The notes under the pieces were generated by a model. It saw only the letters and a program-made list of their open reading frames with translations, made no database searches and was not told the origin of the DNA. The translations under genes and the position numbers were made by a program. Source: Heliocidaris tuberculata (Eukaryota; Echinodermata; Echinoidea; Camarodonta; Echinometridae). From it: a DNA stretch of 64,000 nucleotides. Below are positions 35,303 to 46,911 of the stretch, in pieces; the stretch's first letter is position 1, and each line of letters opens with the position of its first letter. The stretch covers positions 3,524,665-3,588,664 of the forward strand of contig CM046844.1 in NCBI GenBank assembly GCA_025618425.1, written 5' to 3'.

Positions 35303-36787
35303 TGTCCTAGTGGCACCACATTGTCCACCGAGTCGATGAAACGTGCCCATTCTTTGTGCCTCTTAGTGCAATACGAACATCCGCCGCAAGGCAAGTCATG
35401 TAATTCCACGCCGAATCGATAACTTTCACACACCGGTCCAGTTTCCGGAATGCGAGAAAGAGAATCGGCATTCGAGTGGTGTCTGCCCGGCCGATGTTCG
35501 ATCTGCATATCATACTGCCCTAACTCCTCAAGCCAGCGGGCCAGTTGGCCTTGCGGCTCTTTGAAGTTTAGCAGCCACATCAAACTGTCATGATCCGTTC
35601 TCACAGTAAATGGCCTACCAAGGAGATAATGCCTATACTGCCTGGTAAACAGCACAATTGCTAAAAGTTCACGGCGAGTGACACAATAGTTTTTCTGCTG
35701 CGGAGAAAGAGATAAACTACCATAGGTAATAACCTTCTCCTCGCCATTTTGTACCTGCAGCAGCTCTGCACCGACTGCATTACTTGATGCATCGGTATCC
35801 AGAATGAACGGATCTGATGAATTCGGAAGTGCAAGCACAGGGGCGGAAGTTAACAGAGCCTTAATCTGCTCGAATGCAGACTGATGAACATCTGTCCAGC
35901 AAAATGCATTCTTACCGGTAAGCTCATACAACGGTCCAGCCACATGTGCATAGTCTTTCATAAATACTCGGTGGTAGTTGGCAAGCCCAAGGAACTGTTC
36001 TACTTCCCTAGTGCAAGTAGGCGTAGGCCAGTCAACTAACCTCTGAATGTTTTCTTCCTTAAGATGCAAACCTGCACCATCAACTTCTCTACCCAAGAAT
36101 TCGACCCTTTGCTGAAAAAAGGGCACATTTCTTGGGTTTCAGTTTCAGCTTATAGTCTTTGAAACGTCCCAGGACTGCTCTTAGATTCTCGATATGATCT
36201 GAAAAAGATGTGCCCAAAACAAGAACATCATCCAAGAATGCAAGCGCTACGTCCCACGTGAGACCTCTCAAGACCAGATTCATCACCCGTTGGAAAGTGG
36301 CCGGTGCATTGCACAGCCCAAATCCCATACGTACGAACTCATACAGCCCATATTTGGTAATAAAGGCTGTTCTGTCTCTATCCGAGTCTTTAACCTTGAT
36401 TTGCCAGTAGGCGGCATTGGCATCGAGTTTCGAGAACCATATATTGCCAGCCAAAGTATCAAGGCATTCCTCAATACCTGGTAGGGGATACACGTCCTTT
36501 CTGGTGACATTGTTTAGTTTGCGGTAATCAACACACCAGCGGACTCTTCCGTCTCGCTTACGCACTAACACAGGAGGAGATGCCCATTTCGACATAGATG
36601 GTCGGATTACCCCAGCAGCCAGCATCTTGTTTAAGTGGGCACGCTCTTCCTGAACGAAGTTCAGGGGGGTCCTCCGCATCTTCTGTTTAATCGGCGGGGC
36701 ATCGTCCGTGTCAATGCTGTGAGTTATCTCATTGAAATCGCCGAGATCAAACTCATCTGTTGCGAATACACACTCATATTCGAGCAA
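35303..36787 (-). pseudogene. Gypsy reverse transcriptase and RNase H, one frame break
   Basis: RT (36787 to about 36115) copies element RNA into DNA. It shows RVRWCVDYRKLN, FSKLDANAAYWQI, GFGLCNAPATFQ and the catalytic FLDD. The connection and RNase H follow to 35303: VEQFLGLANYHRVF, DTDASSNAVGA, TRRELLAI, RTDHDSL and HSNADSLSR, which together hold the acidic RNase H residues. RT and RNase H are in different frames; the break lies at a six-base homopolymer (36113-36118), a likely slip or sequencing error. The C-terminus runs to the LINE junction and carries CGGCSYC. Confidence 0.92.
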
Positions 36788-36841
36788 AAGATTTCGTAAT
36801 TCCTCCTGCTGCTCTGGTGCCAGCTCTTCGATGGAACGGTT

Positions 36842-37575
36842 TCAGAGATCCAATAGATGAGGAGGTATACTACTCGAGTCAGAGGTATCAGCCGTGCTAA
36901 CAGTTCTCACCGTAGCATCTTCTGAAAACTCTGTGTTACATTCTAATACTGAGACTTCACGTGCTTCTCCAATGATTTCACCTCTCTTAAGTTTACAGCT
37001 TGTGGAAGAGGGATTAATCATGTAAACGTCCGTCTCCTCATTTCCATCATGAAGACTACGGGGAACAAGCACAGACACTGGTAGAAAAGGCGACGGCTCC
37101 ACCAAGAATGGCCCGGAGTTTAAGGAGCAAGTGCACCTCACCCTCCGTACCGAACAAGGGGGAACAACCACTTCATTCTCCACACGCACCTGCGCCACAT
37201 TCTCCGAATCTTCACAGTGAATGATGGGCAATTGCTCACCATTAAGAGTCAAAATAGACTCTGGTATGTTTATCTTAGCTCTGTACTTTCGTAGCAGGTC
37301 AGCGCCAAATAACATCTCATCAGCTATGGGAGCTACATATATATCTTCACTAAGTGTTTGAGTACCTAGTTTCAGATTTATCGGTCCCACGACTATGCCA
37401 TCCATTATCATATCTCGTCCAGCCCCTTTAAGTCTAACTTGCTTAAGGATTAGCGGTCGAGGTGGATACGGCCAAATAATTTATCGGATATAATCGTGAC
37501 AGCGGCTGCTGTATCCAAAACCGCAGTAGTTGATTCAGAGCCGGCTGTCAACTTGATATTTAATGTGGAAGTAGA
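36842..37575 (-). pseudogene. Gypsy aspartic protease region
   Basis: The protease processes Gag-Pol. On the minus strand at about 37565-37485 a frame reads VLDTAAAVTIISDKLF, which aligns with the retropepsin active site. The usual DTG/DSG is DTA here. The frame at 37411-36842 continues with ADEMLFGADLLRKY (the second conserved ILG/LLG-D-like block of Gypsy proteases) and a linker toward RT. The two parts are in different frames. Assignment rests on position between the CCHC knuckle and RT and on these two blocks. Confidence 0.7.
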
Positions 37576-37815
37576 TACTATTCTACATACTATCACTTCC
37601 ACTTTCATATTCATCCCTAACTCACCCTTTACATCTGGTGGCCAGGGTGGATTCTTCCAAGGAACTTCACAATTGGTGACAGTTGTGATTCCTGGCTTAC
37701 CGGTATTTGCCTGTGTATGGGAACCAAACGTGCTGCTGGAGCCTCAGAAACTTCAGAATTTTTCTGAGATTCCACACTGCCTGCCTGATTCTCATTGCCT
37801 ACGGGCGCATTTACA

Positions 37816-39744
37816 TTATCGGAGATAATGGAGCTGGAGCTGGAGCTGGGGATCCCTGATCGGATCGGGGACCCCCCCCCCCCCCATCTCCTCCGATCCT
37901 TTTCCGTTTCCCCCCTCCTGAAAGGACACTGCTCTTACCTGCCCGCCAACTGAAGGTATCCCTCGTTTGGGGCAAACTCTGCTAAAATGGCCTTGCTCCC
38001 CACAATTGAAACATCCAGAAAAACCCACCTTGGCAGGTGAGCGGTCAATTGTGGGTGGAGTCCGGCCAGTTATACGATGAGGAGTGCCAGGGGTGCGGCC
38101 AGATGTAAATCTAGGCCGGTCACCAGTCCCAGGTCTTGATCCTGAACGATCTGGTGTGGCCGGCATCCTGGATGATCTGCTGGTATTACACCGATTCACC
38201 AAATCGAGGGTATTCTTGGACAAATCCATGATGGCCTTCACCATGGAATCTATCTTGGATGCCCATTATGCACTCTGTGATTCAAGTGCGGCAACTCTAG
38301 CTTCAATGCTAGACTTGCCGGCAGCTGTCTGTGGGGCGGTAACCTTTTGGATTTTGATGTCAGGTTCCGTCTCATCCACCGACAGCTGTCTCACATCCTT
38401 CCTAGATCTTGTGTTATGCAAATGCATAGACTTTTGTGTGAACTGATACCACTTATACTGTTGTAGCGCCAGATCTAGTGTACTGGGCGTAGAAGTCAGG
38501 ACATGGTGTCCTGCTTCTTTGTCTGATGCCCCTTGGCAGAATCGAGTCACTACTAGTTCCTGGACATAACTGTCCGGGAGCCCAATAAATGCTTGTCCCG
38601 CCAATGGCAAGACACGATCGGCCCATTTGAGGATGTCTTCGTCCACGCGTTGATGAGCAGACTGGAACTGCATCCTCATCACTTCTGGCTCGTCATGGAG
38701 AGCAAACCGCTTTTGTAATTTCTGAACAAGTTCAGAGTATGCCATCTGTTGGTTGCTCTCTCTGACAAGCGTCATGTATTTGCCGGCTTCTCCTTCAAGA
38801 GCCAGGCACAAGTGATAAGTCTTGTCGTCCTCAGTCATGTTATGACGGTCGACAAACAACTGAAATTTGGTGTAGAATTCCGCCCAGCCGCTCTTGCCGT
38901 CATAAGATAGTGTTTTTGGCAGCAAGACAGGCTTAGCTAGGGGCATTCTATCAAAAGTTCCATGTCTCTCCGAGAAAATTGGAGAAACAAGTGTATCTGG
39001 AGTTAGCCGAGATACATGAGGTGGTTGGGGATACATGGGTTGGTTGGAACTAACCAGCGGGGCTTTAGTAACTTGAGGGGGGGGGGGGGGTTCCCACACA
39101 TCAAGTCACCTTGCCCTTGGGGTGGGGGCAAGTGATCTACGGGTGACTGATACCCATTGAGATTGATACCCATGCATCTGGCCGCCTTGTCCTTGCAGAG
39201 AAAGTTGAGGGGCTTCATGCATACGGGGTTGGCTTACTGGTGATGGGTACCCGTACATCATTCCACCTCGTCCTTGTGGAGAAGGTTGAGGGACTTGATG
39301 CATATAGGGTTGATACCCGCACGTTTGTTGTGGCAATGGATTGGGTGTTTGTGTGCCAACTCCTGGTGGATAAAATCTACCAAAGCCAGGAGCAAAATGT
39401 CCATATGGAGGAGGGAATTGTCCAACCCCTCCAAAGGGCATTCCACTCATCATTTGCCACATCATTCTCCACATATCAGCATAATTTGGGGAACCTGTCA
39501 CATTTGGGGGAACTGTCATTCTTGGTTGTGCAATATTAGGGACAGATTGTGGGGAATGATGTGGGGAAGGACATGTATGTACAGCCGATTGTGGGTATGT
39601 CAAAGTTGTATCAATGCGTGATTGAACATAGTGGGGTTGTGGTTGAGAGACCAAGTTGGGCTGTGCCCACGGGGAATGCAGTGGAGATACTAGTATTCGC
39701 ACGCATATAAGTAACATAACAAACACAGCATATAAAATATTCAC
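37816..39744 (-). pseudogene. Gypsy Gag with CCHC zinc knuckle, broken
   Basis: Gag coats the RNA and builds particles. The N-terminal part (39744-39106) is rich in P, Q, G and M, and its first residues read from inside the 5' LTR. The capsid-like core (39099-38266) has SGWAEFYTKFQLFVDRHNM and EILKWADRV-like helices typical of Gypsy Gag (retrotrans_gag). The nucleocapsid part (38244-37816) holds CFNCGEQGHFSRVCP, a perfect CX2CX4HX4C knuckle, after an R/S/T/P-rich stretch. Breaks: a shift at a 14-base C/G run (39077-39090), one in-frame TAA near 38260, and a shift at a 15-base run (37872-37886) after the knuckle. The homopolymer breaks may be assembly errors. Confidence 0.88.
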
Positions 39745-40537
39745 TAACCTGTATCAGTTATCACAATAATGCACAGCAGAGCAACAAGGACCAAGAAATA
39801 AGCATGCAGAGAAGAGTGTACAGTACACGGAGACGTTGCATGTACGATGTCTCAAACTGGAATGCGAGCTAGCTCTGAGATCTGTTGTACGGATCGGTGT
39901 GTGCAATGAAGTGTGTCACTTGTGTGCGCGTGCAGTGATGTGTGTGCCTCGGCGATCAGCAGACAAATAATTCATAATACATTTATACTACACATCCCCC
40001 ATCCTAAAAAAAACTCTGTGCATTTTTATAACTCGAATATAAAAAAAAATCCTCCAATTCAGTATAGCAGAACACTTTCCTTATGCAAAGGTCTACAGAG
40101 ATAGTCGTTAAGTAAAAACTTGCTTCAAACAACAAAACATTTGCAAACTTTAACTCTTCTGTTTGTTTGTTTCTTTTCTTTTCTATTTTTTTTTCTTTTT
40201 CTTCTTATCGTCGTTTTCCACATTTTTTTTCTTATTGTCAGTTTCCTCATTTTCTTTTCGTTTATCTCTTTTGTTTTTCTTTTCCTCATTTTCTTTTTCT
40301 TTTGGTTTTATTTTCATATTTATCTCCTTGCTTATATATATATATTTTATTTTTTTTTTCTTTTCTTTTCTTCTCTTTTAACAAACACAACAAACAAAAG
40401 TTACAAATGCATATATTTAAATCTACGGACATTTCTCTAATGAAATTCTCATAGCCTATATTACTTACCCTTTCTCTGCCACGCGGAATATATCCCTATA
40501 CTTGTATACCTGTACCAACTATAAATAAAATACTACA
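39689..40537 (-). repeat. 5' LTR of the Gypsy element
   Basis: About 850 bases matching the 3' LTR at 26194-27103. Its outer end, read on the minus strand, begins TGTAGTATTTTATTTATAG, which includes a TATA-like word. A strong splice donor, AAAGG/GTAAGTAA, lies at about 40472-40461 on the minus strand. The target duplication TAAC follows at 40538-40541. Confidence 0.9.
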
Positions 40538-41434
40538 TAACCCTTTTGATTTAGCGAACGAAAAGAGCTTGTAAGATAGGTTTGCTGGTATCAGTTAGGG
40601 AGGAAATGAGCTCTAAAGTTGAGGCCTATATTTGATTTGATTGATTTACATACATACATAGTACAGCGCCTTTCCATATAAACATGCTCAAGGCGCTTTA
40701 CAATAAGAAAAAATGAAACAAAGTAATTATTTTGCTCTCCAAGTGCACACAACCAAATCCAATCATAGAGAAAATAAATAAGTCTTAAGATTTCTTTTGA
40801 AAGATTCAGCTGAAGGGCAGGAACGAATGTTTAAGGGTAGACTATTCTTATTTTATTTACCAATTATAAAAACATATATATAATAACATACATGATAACA
40901 TGAGAAAATAATATTGGAAGGATCGCCCTGCTCAGCCATTGCAGCTCAGCTGTTCTACAGAGGGGCCATTCAAGCGTGCGGAGCAAGAAAACAAGAAAGA
41001 AAATCAATAGAGAGTGAACCAAAAGGCCATAGCAACCGCCATGAAATGAATTGTCGGATTGGGTTGATATTTTGTAGGAGTGTTAAACATAGGTTATTCA
41101 TTGTATTACCAAGAGTTCAAATTGTGAACTTTAGTCATTCGAAAGTTGTGATTATGCACATGACTCGGAGTGTTCTAAGAACACTCTCCATTATGGAGAG
41201 ATTAAGCGCACCTCGGCCGGTGGCCTGACACCTGCACTAGACAATGCCTATTCACTCCGTTGGGATGTCTTTCTTTGTTCCCTGTTACATAATACTGGTT
41301 TGTTACCTGTATCGTCCTTCTGTTATCATACACTGAACTTGCAATTTAGCCTATAATTAACTTAAATAGGACCTACTCTTTTCTTGTTCACATTGATTAA
41401 CCCATGCAATTTGTTTTACATAGAACTTACATAT
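40538..41434. other. Intergenic with a short dispersed repeat
   Basis: A segment at about 40640-40710 (ACAGCGCCTTTCCATATAAAC...AAGGCGCTTTACAATAAG) resembles dispersed GCGCTTTACAA repeats frequent in marine invertebrate DNA. No exon recognised. Confidence 0.4.
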
Positions 41435-42520
41435 AGTCTGGGAACCTTCCCGAAATAGTCACCCCGTTTTACATAAATTATGAGATTTTACCCCCTTACA
41501 GTTACTTAGACTATCCATGTTACTCACAAAAAGCTTGTCAGCTCGAACGCAGCCGCCGGGTTAGGCCTGGGCTATTTCTCTACGTCAAAGTGGGGGGGGG
41601 GGGGGGGGGCACCAGCCAAAAAGGACACTTTTGGGGAAAAGGGGGCACCTACAAGGGGTGAACATAAAACGAAAAAAGGGACCATTTTTGTGACATTGGT
41701 ATTACCCTACAGTCCAGTTAACATGATTAATACATTATCAAGCATCATCTTCTTCCTTTTTATTGTGGTTCTGGACACTGCTTCAGCTTCCCCAATAAAT
41801 TAGCAGTTGTGTGTGGTGGTCTAATGACTCATGTGCGAGCGAGCGAAGCGAGCAAAAATTTTCAGACTTTTTCTAATGCTGAATTCCTTTGGTTGAGAAT
41901 CATTTATAGCGATATAATGAAATTGACAACAGCAAATTAATTGGGGGAATGTCGAATTATCTTTTAATTCATACATTACCCCTGTCGCTTTTCTTTATGA
42001 TTACATCTATATCAACATACTTTATGCGATCTGCTTGCTTTCATAAGAGCTAGCGAGCGTAGCGAGGGAGTTTTGGGGAGATTTTCAGAAAATATTGATA
42101 TGAGATGTAAAAAGGGCATTTATCAGAAGGGGAAAGTTGGCACTATTTAGAAGGGAAAAGGGGCACCTATCAGAAGTACTTATCATCAGAAGAAAAGGAC
42201 ACTTATTAGAGAGATAAGGAACCAATTATCAGATTTTAAAAAGGGGCACTTATCAGGAGGGGGAAAAAAAACACTTATCAGAAGGGGAAGGGGCACTTAT
42301 TAGAAAGGAAAAGGGGCACTTTTAGTAGTAAAAAGGGCACTTATCAGAGAGGAAGGGGGCATTTTTTCAGATGTAAAAAGGGCACTTTTGGGGTACTTGA
42401 AAAAGTGGGAGGGCACTGTGCCCCCTGGCCCCCGGGTGCGCTGCCCCTGCTCTACGTTGACTAATTTTCCGACTACTGACAAATAAACGGGCTCTATTCT
42501 CTCCGTTTTATATGTTATCA
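41435..42520. mobile_element. Second copy of the GAGCCTGTC-type element, split by a hAT-like MITE
   Basis: The left part (AGTCTGGGAACCTTCCCGAAATAGTCACCCC to 41585) matches the termini of the element at 10233-11765, including CTTGTCAGCTCGAACGCAGCC. It resumes after the inserted MITE at 42450. No far end comparable to the left terminus was found. Confidence 0.55.
41586..42449 (+). mobile_element. 864-bp hAT-like MITE with 8-bp target duplication CTCTACGT
   Basis: Flanked by CTCTACGT at 41578-41585 and 42450-42457. The right end read inward is CAGGGGCAGCGCACCC, a hAT-style CAG terminus; the left end is obscured by an 18-base poly-G run. The interior repeats ~24-base words (GGGGCACTTATCAGAAGG) and carries GCGAGCGAAGCGAGC. 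It is the same family as 25064-25575, in opposite orientation. No transposase. Confidence 0.75.
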
Positions 42521-44879
42521 TTCCCTGCTTCAGTAGGCTACTCAGGAATGGATAAACAACTGAAAAGAATTGGCTGATGTATGTAAATAATTAGCCACGG
42601 CGCAACTTTTACAGCCCGCCCCCCCCCCCCTTCGAGCTTCTAAATTACTTTGAAATTTTATTGCCATGACAGCAAGAATATCTACAATATAATCCGAAAT
42701 ATTCATCAGTGCACATCCTTATCACAATATAACAAGAAAACAATCTTTTGCCTACTTACTAATATTATTAATAATGTAATTATTATTATTATTATTAGTA
42801 TCATCGACATCATCATCATCACCATAATGACAATTACCATCATGTTGGGGGGGGGGGGGACATGTAACCCTGTCCCTCTGGATTTGTGATTATAAGACTG
42901 AAGCAAGGCAATCATAAATTACGATTTCCTTCGAATTTCGAACCTTTTACCTACTATTTCATGCACTTTATACTTGTGGGCGCATATATTACTGCACAAA
43001 ATTCTGACGGAGATTGGGATCTCAATTAGGAAGAGGTCATTGACAGAACTAGAAAAAGGTGATGGGCAGAAATAATTGAAGTCAATAAGAGCAATATATT
43101 TGAAGGCACGCAATACTTTTAACCTCGTAATAATGATCCAGACTCTCTCGGATATTTGTTTTAACCATGAAAGAAGAAATAAATAATATTTATGAATAAA
43201 CAATAATACTCTTCATGAGGAAAACATGTTTAAAACGGTATTCAAATCGATGTTCCTCTTGAATTCCATCGTTAAACGATAAAGCCCACATACTGATTTT
43301 AGCCTACCATGAAAATATATATTAAAAATATTTTTAAAAGACAGAGAATTTCGATACTGATAGACTCACTGCTCTTAGTAAATGCTAGTTTTAGAGTCCC
43401 CAGTAAGATAGAACGAAACAATTAGATTGTTATTTACAAGTGTTTTTATCGAAGTATATAAATACAAGAATAGATAGATATGGTGGTTGATCCAGTGTCC
43501 GAACACTTTTCAGAAAATCAACGATAGCAAATAAAATATGAAACGAATATCTGTCAAACTATACATAATGAATGCTCAAAGTCCTACAAAAAAAGAAGTT
43601 GATGGAATTTTAAAAAGACAACGTAGATTTAATACGAAATTCCCTTCAGAGTGAACCCCTTCCCAACGACGCGGCGTTTTGGTCCCTTGAAAAAGGTACT
43701 GTATTTCCGAACGTGTGAAACCTATGGGAAAAAGACACAACCTTTGTTTCAATAGTGTGGTTTTCATACGCGTAATCCCACGCGTATGAAAACCCATTTT
43801 AGGCGCTTAACTGTACACGTTCGGTAATACAATCTGTTCGGAATTACAATCCTTGACTATACGTATTGAGAAAATTTAATACAACGGATCATCATAAATG
43901 TGTCCCGCAGACTTGACCCGTCATAAGAGTGGTTTGCCGCGTAGAGAAAAACACGTAGAAGTACACAATAATGTAGCCGTAGAGGGGGCTATAGCGTTTC
44001 AACCAGAGCGCGTTGATAGAGAGAGTTGTGACACGCGCATAATCAGCATGCGCGTACGCGCTCTTAGTTTAAAACATGGCGGATCATGGAGCTCCGAATA
44101 GTTCCCTTTCACGTACATTCTCTAAGAAGACCAAAAATAAATCGCGGCTTTTCAGCACCAGGAGACGGGATCGCCTTTGTCAGACACAGCGTCTTCGTTC
44201 CCCAGGGGGTAAAATCCCGGAAGCGAGAAACGCTGTCGCTGATTGGCCGCTTGCGTTCTTTTGTCTAAAACCCCCGTGCTTATGCACCACATTTCGCTAA
44301 GCTACCTTAATTACGTATTTTAAATAGGTGTCCTTGATTGCACATCTCGCGCATGTGGGTTGATATGACATTGTGTTTCATGTATACATAGGCCTAATAT
44401 TATGTCATTCAAATGTAGTCATTATCTCTGTTAACTCCCATTTCATGAGATTTCCATTTGAGAGCCTAGGACAAAAGGGATGTGCAGTTTCTGTAGTCGC
44501 TTGAATACAGCATTTTTTTCCCCAAGTAGTAATCTCACACATTGGCATTAAATGTGTACCAGAGGAGAGTTGAGCCATGGATCAAGTCTCCTAATGATTA
44601 GTGGCTCATCTCTCACCAGGTCGGCCTTTTTGACATGTGAATTGACTCCCTTCAAAGCAGTTCTATCAAATTCCATCAAAACATCTTCAATAGATTTACA
44701 ATGCATAGGCTACATGTTGCCCACAATGCGACAAAAGTAACTGTTCCTATATGTAAAGGATAGAAAGTGTCGAACCTCCAACTCTAAAATGCACTTTTTG
44801 GAGCAATTTAGAGTTCTTCCTTCACCTCATGTTTATAGAGCTGTTATGCAATTTTTTTGCCTTAACTGAAAAGAAAGAT
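42521..44879. other. Intergenic; includes a perfect hairpin
   Basis: ATT/ATC simple repeats lie near 42765-42840. At 43757-43793 GGTTTTCATACGCGT and its complement ACGCGTATGAAAACC flank AATCCC, forming a 15-bp hairpin. It is nested in a larger inverted pair (TTTCCGAACGTGT near 43703, ACACGTTCGGTAA near 43815), so 43690-43830 is probably a small MITE. A CpG-containing block at 43920-44280 has no convincing exon. Confidence 0.45.
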
Positions 44880-45480
44880 CAAGGGGAAGGGAGACGGAGA
44901 GTAAAGAATAAGGGATTAAGAGAAAATAAAAGAGAGAGAGGGGAGTGGGGCTGTTGAGTTATTAAGGGGGGAATGAGAAGATGGGGTAAAGTAAAGAGAG
45001 TCAGATGAAGGGAATGAGCAAGAAATGGACGAGGTGAAAAGAATAGTGGAAATGAAAAAAGAGAAAGAAGAGGGTAAAACTGAGACACGGAAAAGTAGAG
45101 CAGGAGAGAGAGAGAAAGAGAGAAAGATGTTGGAGGGGGAGGAGGTGAGACTGAGTGTAAGAGAAGAAATTGGGAAAGATGCAGACAGGTCCCATATTGT
45201 AGAAAAATAGCATTGAAAAGAAAGAAGAACGGCAATTGAAAGAAAGAAGGAAAGAAGACTCCCCCCCCCCCCAAAAAAAAGGGGGGGGGAGTCTCGAGTG
45301 AGATAGAAAGAATGTGAGAAGAGTAAGAGAGAGTAAAATGAGAGGAGTAAGGAATGAGAAAGAAATGAAGCAAGAGAGAGAGGGAATGAGATAGCTAGGA
45401 AAGCCTGGAATAAGAATAAGATTAATATAGTGAGAGACAGCTTGGGACAAAGAGAGAAATTGATTTTAAGTAGGGAGACA
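44880..45480 (+). repeat. 600-bp purine-rich tract
   Basis: The plus strand is almost all A and G over this interval, broken by one perfect hairpin at about 45259-45294 (GACTCCCCCCCCCC, A-run, GGGGGGGGGAGTC). Long predicted frames on the opposite strand are low-complexity artefacts of the tract. Confidence 0.75.
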
Positions 45481-45988
45481 TAGGGTGGTATAGGGTGGAA
45501 AGAATGAATAGGGGAAAGGGAGTTCCAGATTAAAAAAAAAACGTTTATACATGATTCAGCCCCCTACTCCTTTCTCGCTCAAACCTCTTTTTTTCGAAAT
45601 CATCTTTCAATGTTGATCCATAATTCATCTCCCTCTCTCTCTCTCTCTCTCTCTCTCGCTTTCTTATGTATACCTATATTTTCTTCTTCCTTCCTCTCAA
45701 TCCCTTTCTTTCAACTTCTCTATAACTGAAGTTTCCTTCTATTCAGATTCAATAATAAACTCCAAATCAATCGTATGGAAACATTCATTTTCAGATATAT
45801 TCTTGGCACATATCCGGACTCATTGTTTTTCTCCATAAACCATCTTTATCTAGCAATTTCATTCTAATTTCCTTCATACCTCTCCTTTATTTTAGTGCTC
45901 TATTATTCTTTTCTGCTCTGGAAGTACTTAAAAATGTATGTAGCAATGTTCATGAGAAATCTTAGACATGTTAGAAGCATGCCTTTTT
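45481..45988. other. Intergenic with CT repeat
   Basis: A CT dinucleotide repeat lies at about 45631-45659. Otherwise AT-rich with nothing recognised. Confidence 0.4.
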
Positions 45989-46401
45989 TCTATATCTATC
46001 ATTCACAATTGATGGTTTCCGGTAACACCATGTGGGAGCCTCTGTGAAAAGGCTGTTGATATATTCTTTCGTGAAAAAATAACCCACTTATGGGGCGTTT
46101 AGAGGAATTTAGGAGAAGTGAAAGGAAAGGAAAGAGATGGAAATGAAATGAAATTAAATTAAACACTTACACAAGACTATTTTTGGTTTTTGTTTTCGGT
46201 GTTTGTACACCAAAAATGAAGTGAAATGGAAAGAGGAAAGAAGAAAAAGGAAGAAAGAGTGATCGAGATCAGGAAAGTTCTGAGTAGGTCACAGAAGTTT
46301 GGAGGGAGTAGTTCTGAAAAGAACTGTTTGTATTCCTCTGTAGAGTAGTTCTGAAAGAGAGTTTCCGAACTATGTATTCTTTCGGTAAAGGAGTATATCT
46401 G

Positions 46402-46445
46402 TCTCGACGCGTTTCGAACAGTGTGCTCTGTTCATCGTCAGGAGA
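46402..46445 (-). ncRNA. Hammerhead ribozyme motif, left arm
   Basis: Minus-strand copy of the motif at 49110-49153, carried in the inverted arm. The core CTGACGA...GAAA...GTC is unchanged. Confidence 0.65.
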
Positions 46446-46911
46446 TTAACTCGAGGAAAACTGCAGTGCGGCGAGTATTTATGCAGTTGTGCGGACCGGG
46501 GTACCGTTACTGTGCGAGCCCGTGTTCGCCATTCCGGGCCTCTGATTGGTCCGTTAACGGAAGTGGGCGTGGCTTGCGGTTGCGTGGTCTAAATGTGTGT
46601 CTGTGTCGGAAGTTTGCCGCGCAAATGTCTAAGTCTATTGTTAGTCGTTTAGTGTCGGGTCCGTGAATCTGTTTAGAGATTATCGATTGGCGTGAAGTAG
46701 TGTGTTGTGCTGGGGGGGGGGGGGGGGGGTAATGTAGTTTAATGTTGTGATGTACGTCTGTTTAGGAGAGGTCGCCAAATGTCATTGATGACTAGTCCGC
46801 TGTCCTGTGGTACTGTGTTGTGTTGTTGTATTTCGATGGCTTCTCGAACTCGTCTGGTGTGCCAGTGTTTGATGGAGGTGATGAGTTTCGTATTGGGCCA
46901 GTCGATAGAAA

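Larger units (their letters stand above)
26194..40537 (-). mobile_element. Ty3/Gypsy LTR retrotransposon with PHD and TatD domains, interrupted by a LINE
   Basis: A 14.3 kb element on the minus strand. Two long direct repeats flank it (26194-27103 and 39689-40537) and TAAC stands immediately outside on both sides (26190-26193, 40538-40541). Reading leftward it encodes gag, protease, RT, RNase H, integrase, a PHD finger and a TatD-family nuclease. Without the 5.0 kb LINE insertion it would be about 9.3 kb. Gag-PR-RT-RH-IN order defines Ty3/Gypsy. I see no clear tRNA primer site next to the 5' LTR nor a clear polypurine tract next to the 3' LTR, so internal edges may be eroded. LTR differences, frameshifts and the LINE show it is not recent. 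Confidence 0.92.

Noticed and set aside
44879..45450. Long minus-strand frames of 149 and 164 residues
   Set aside because: They are F/S/L/P-rich translations of the purine tract's complement, with no motif.
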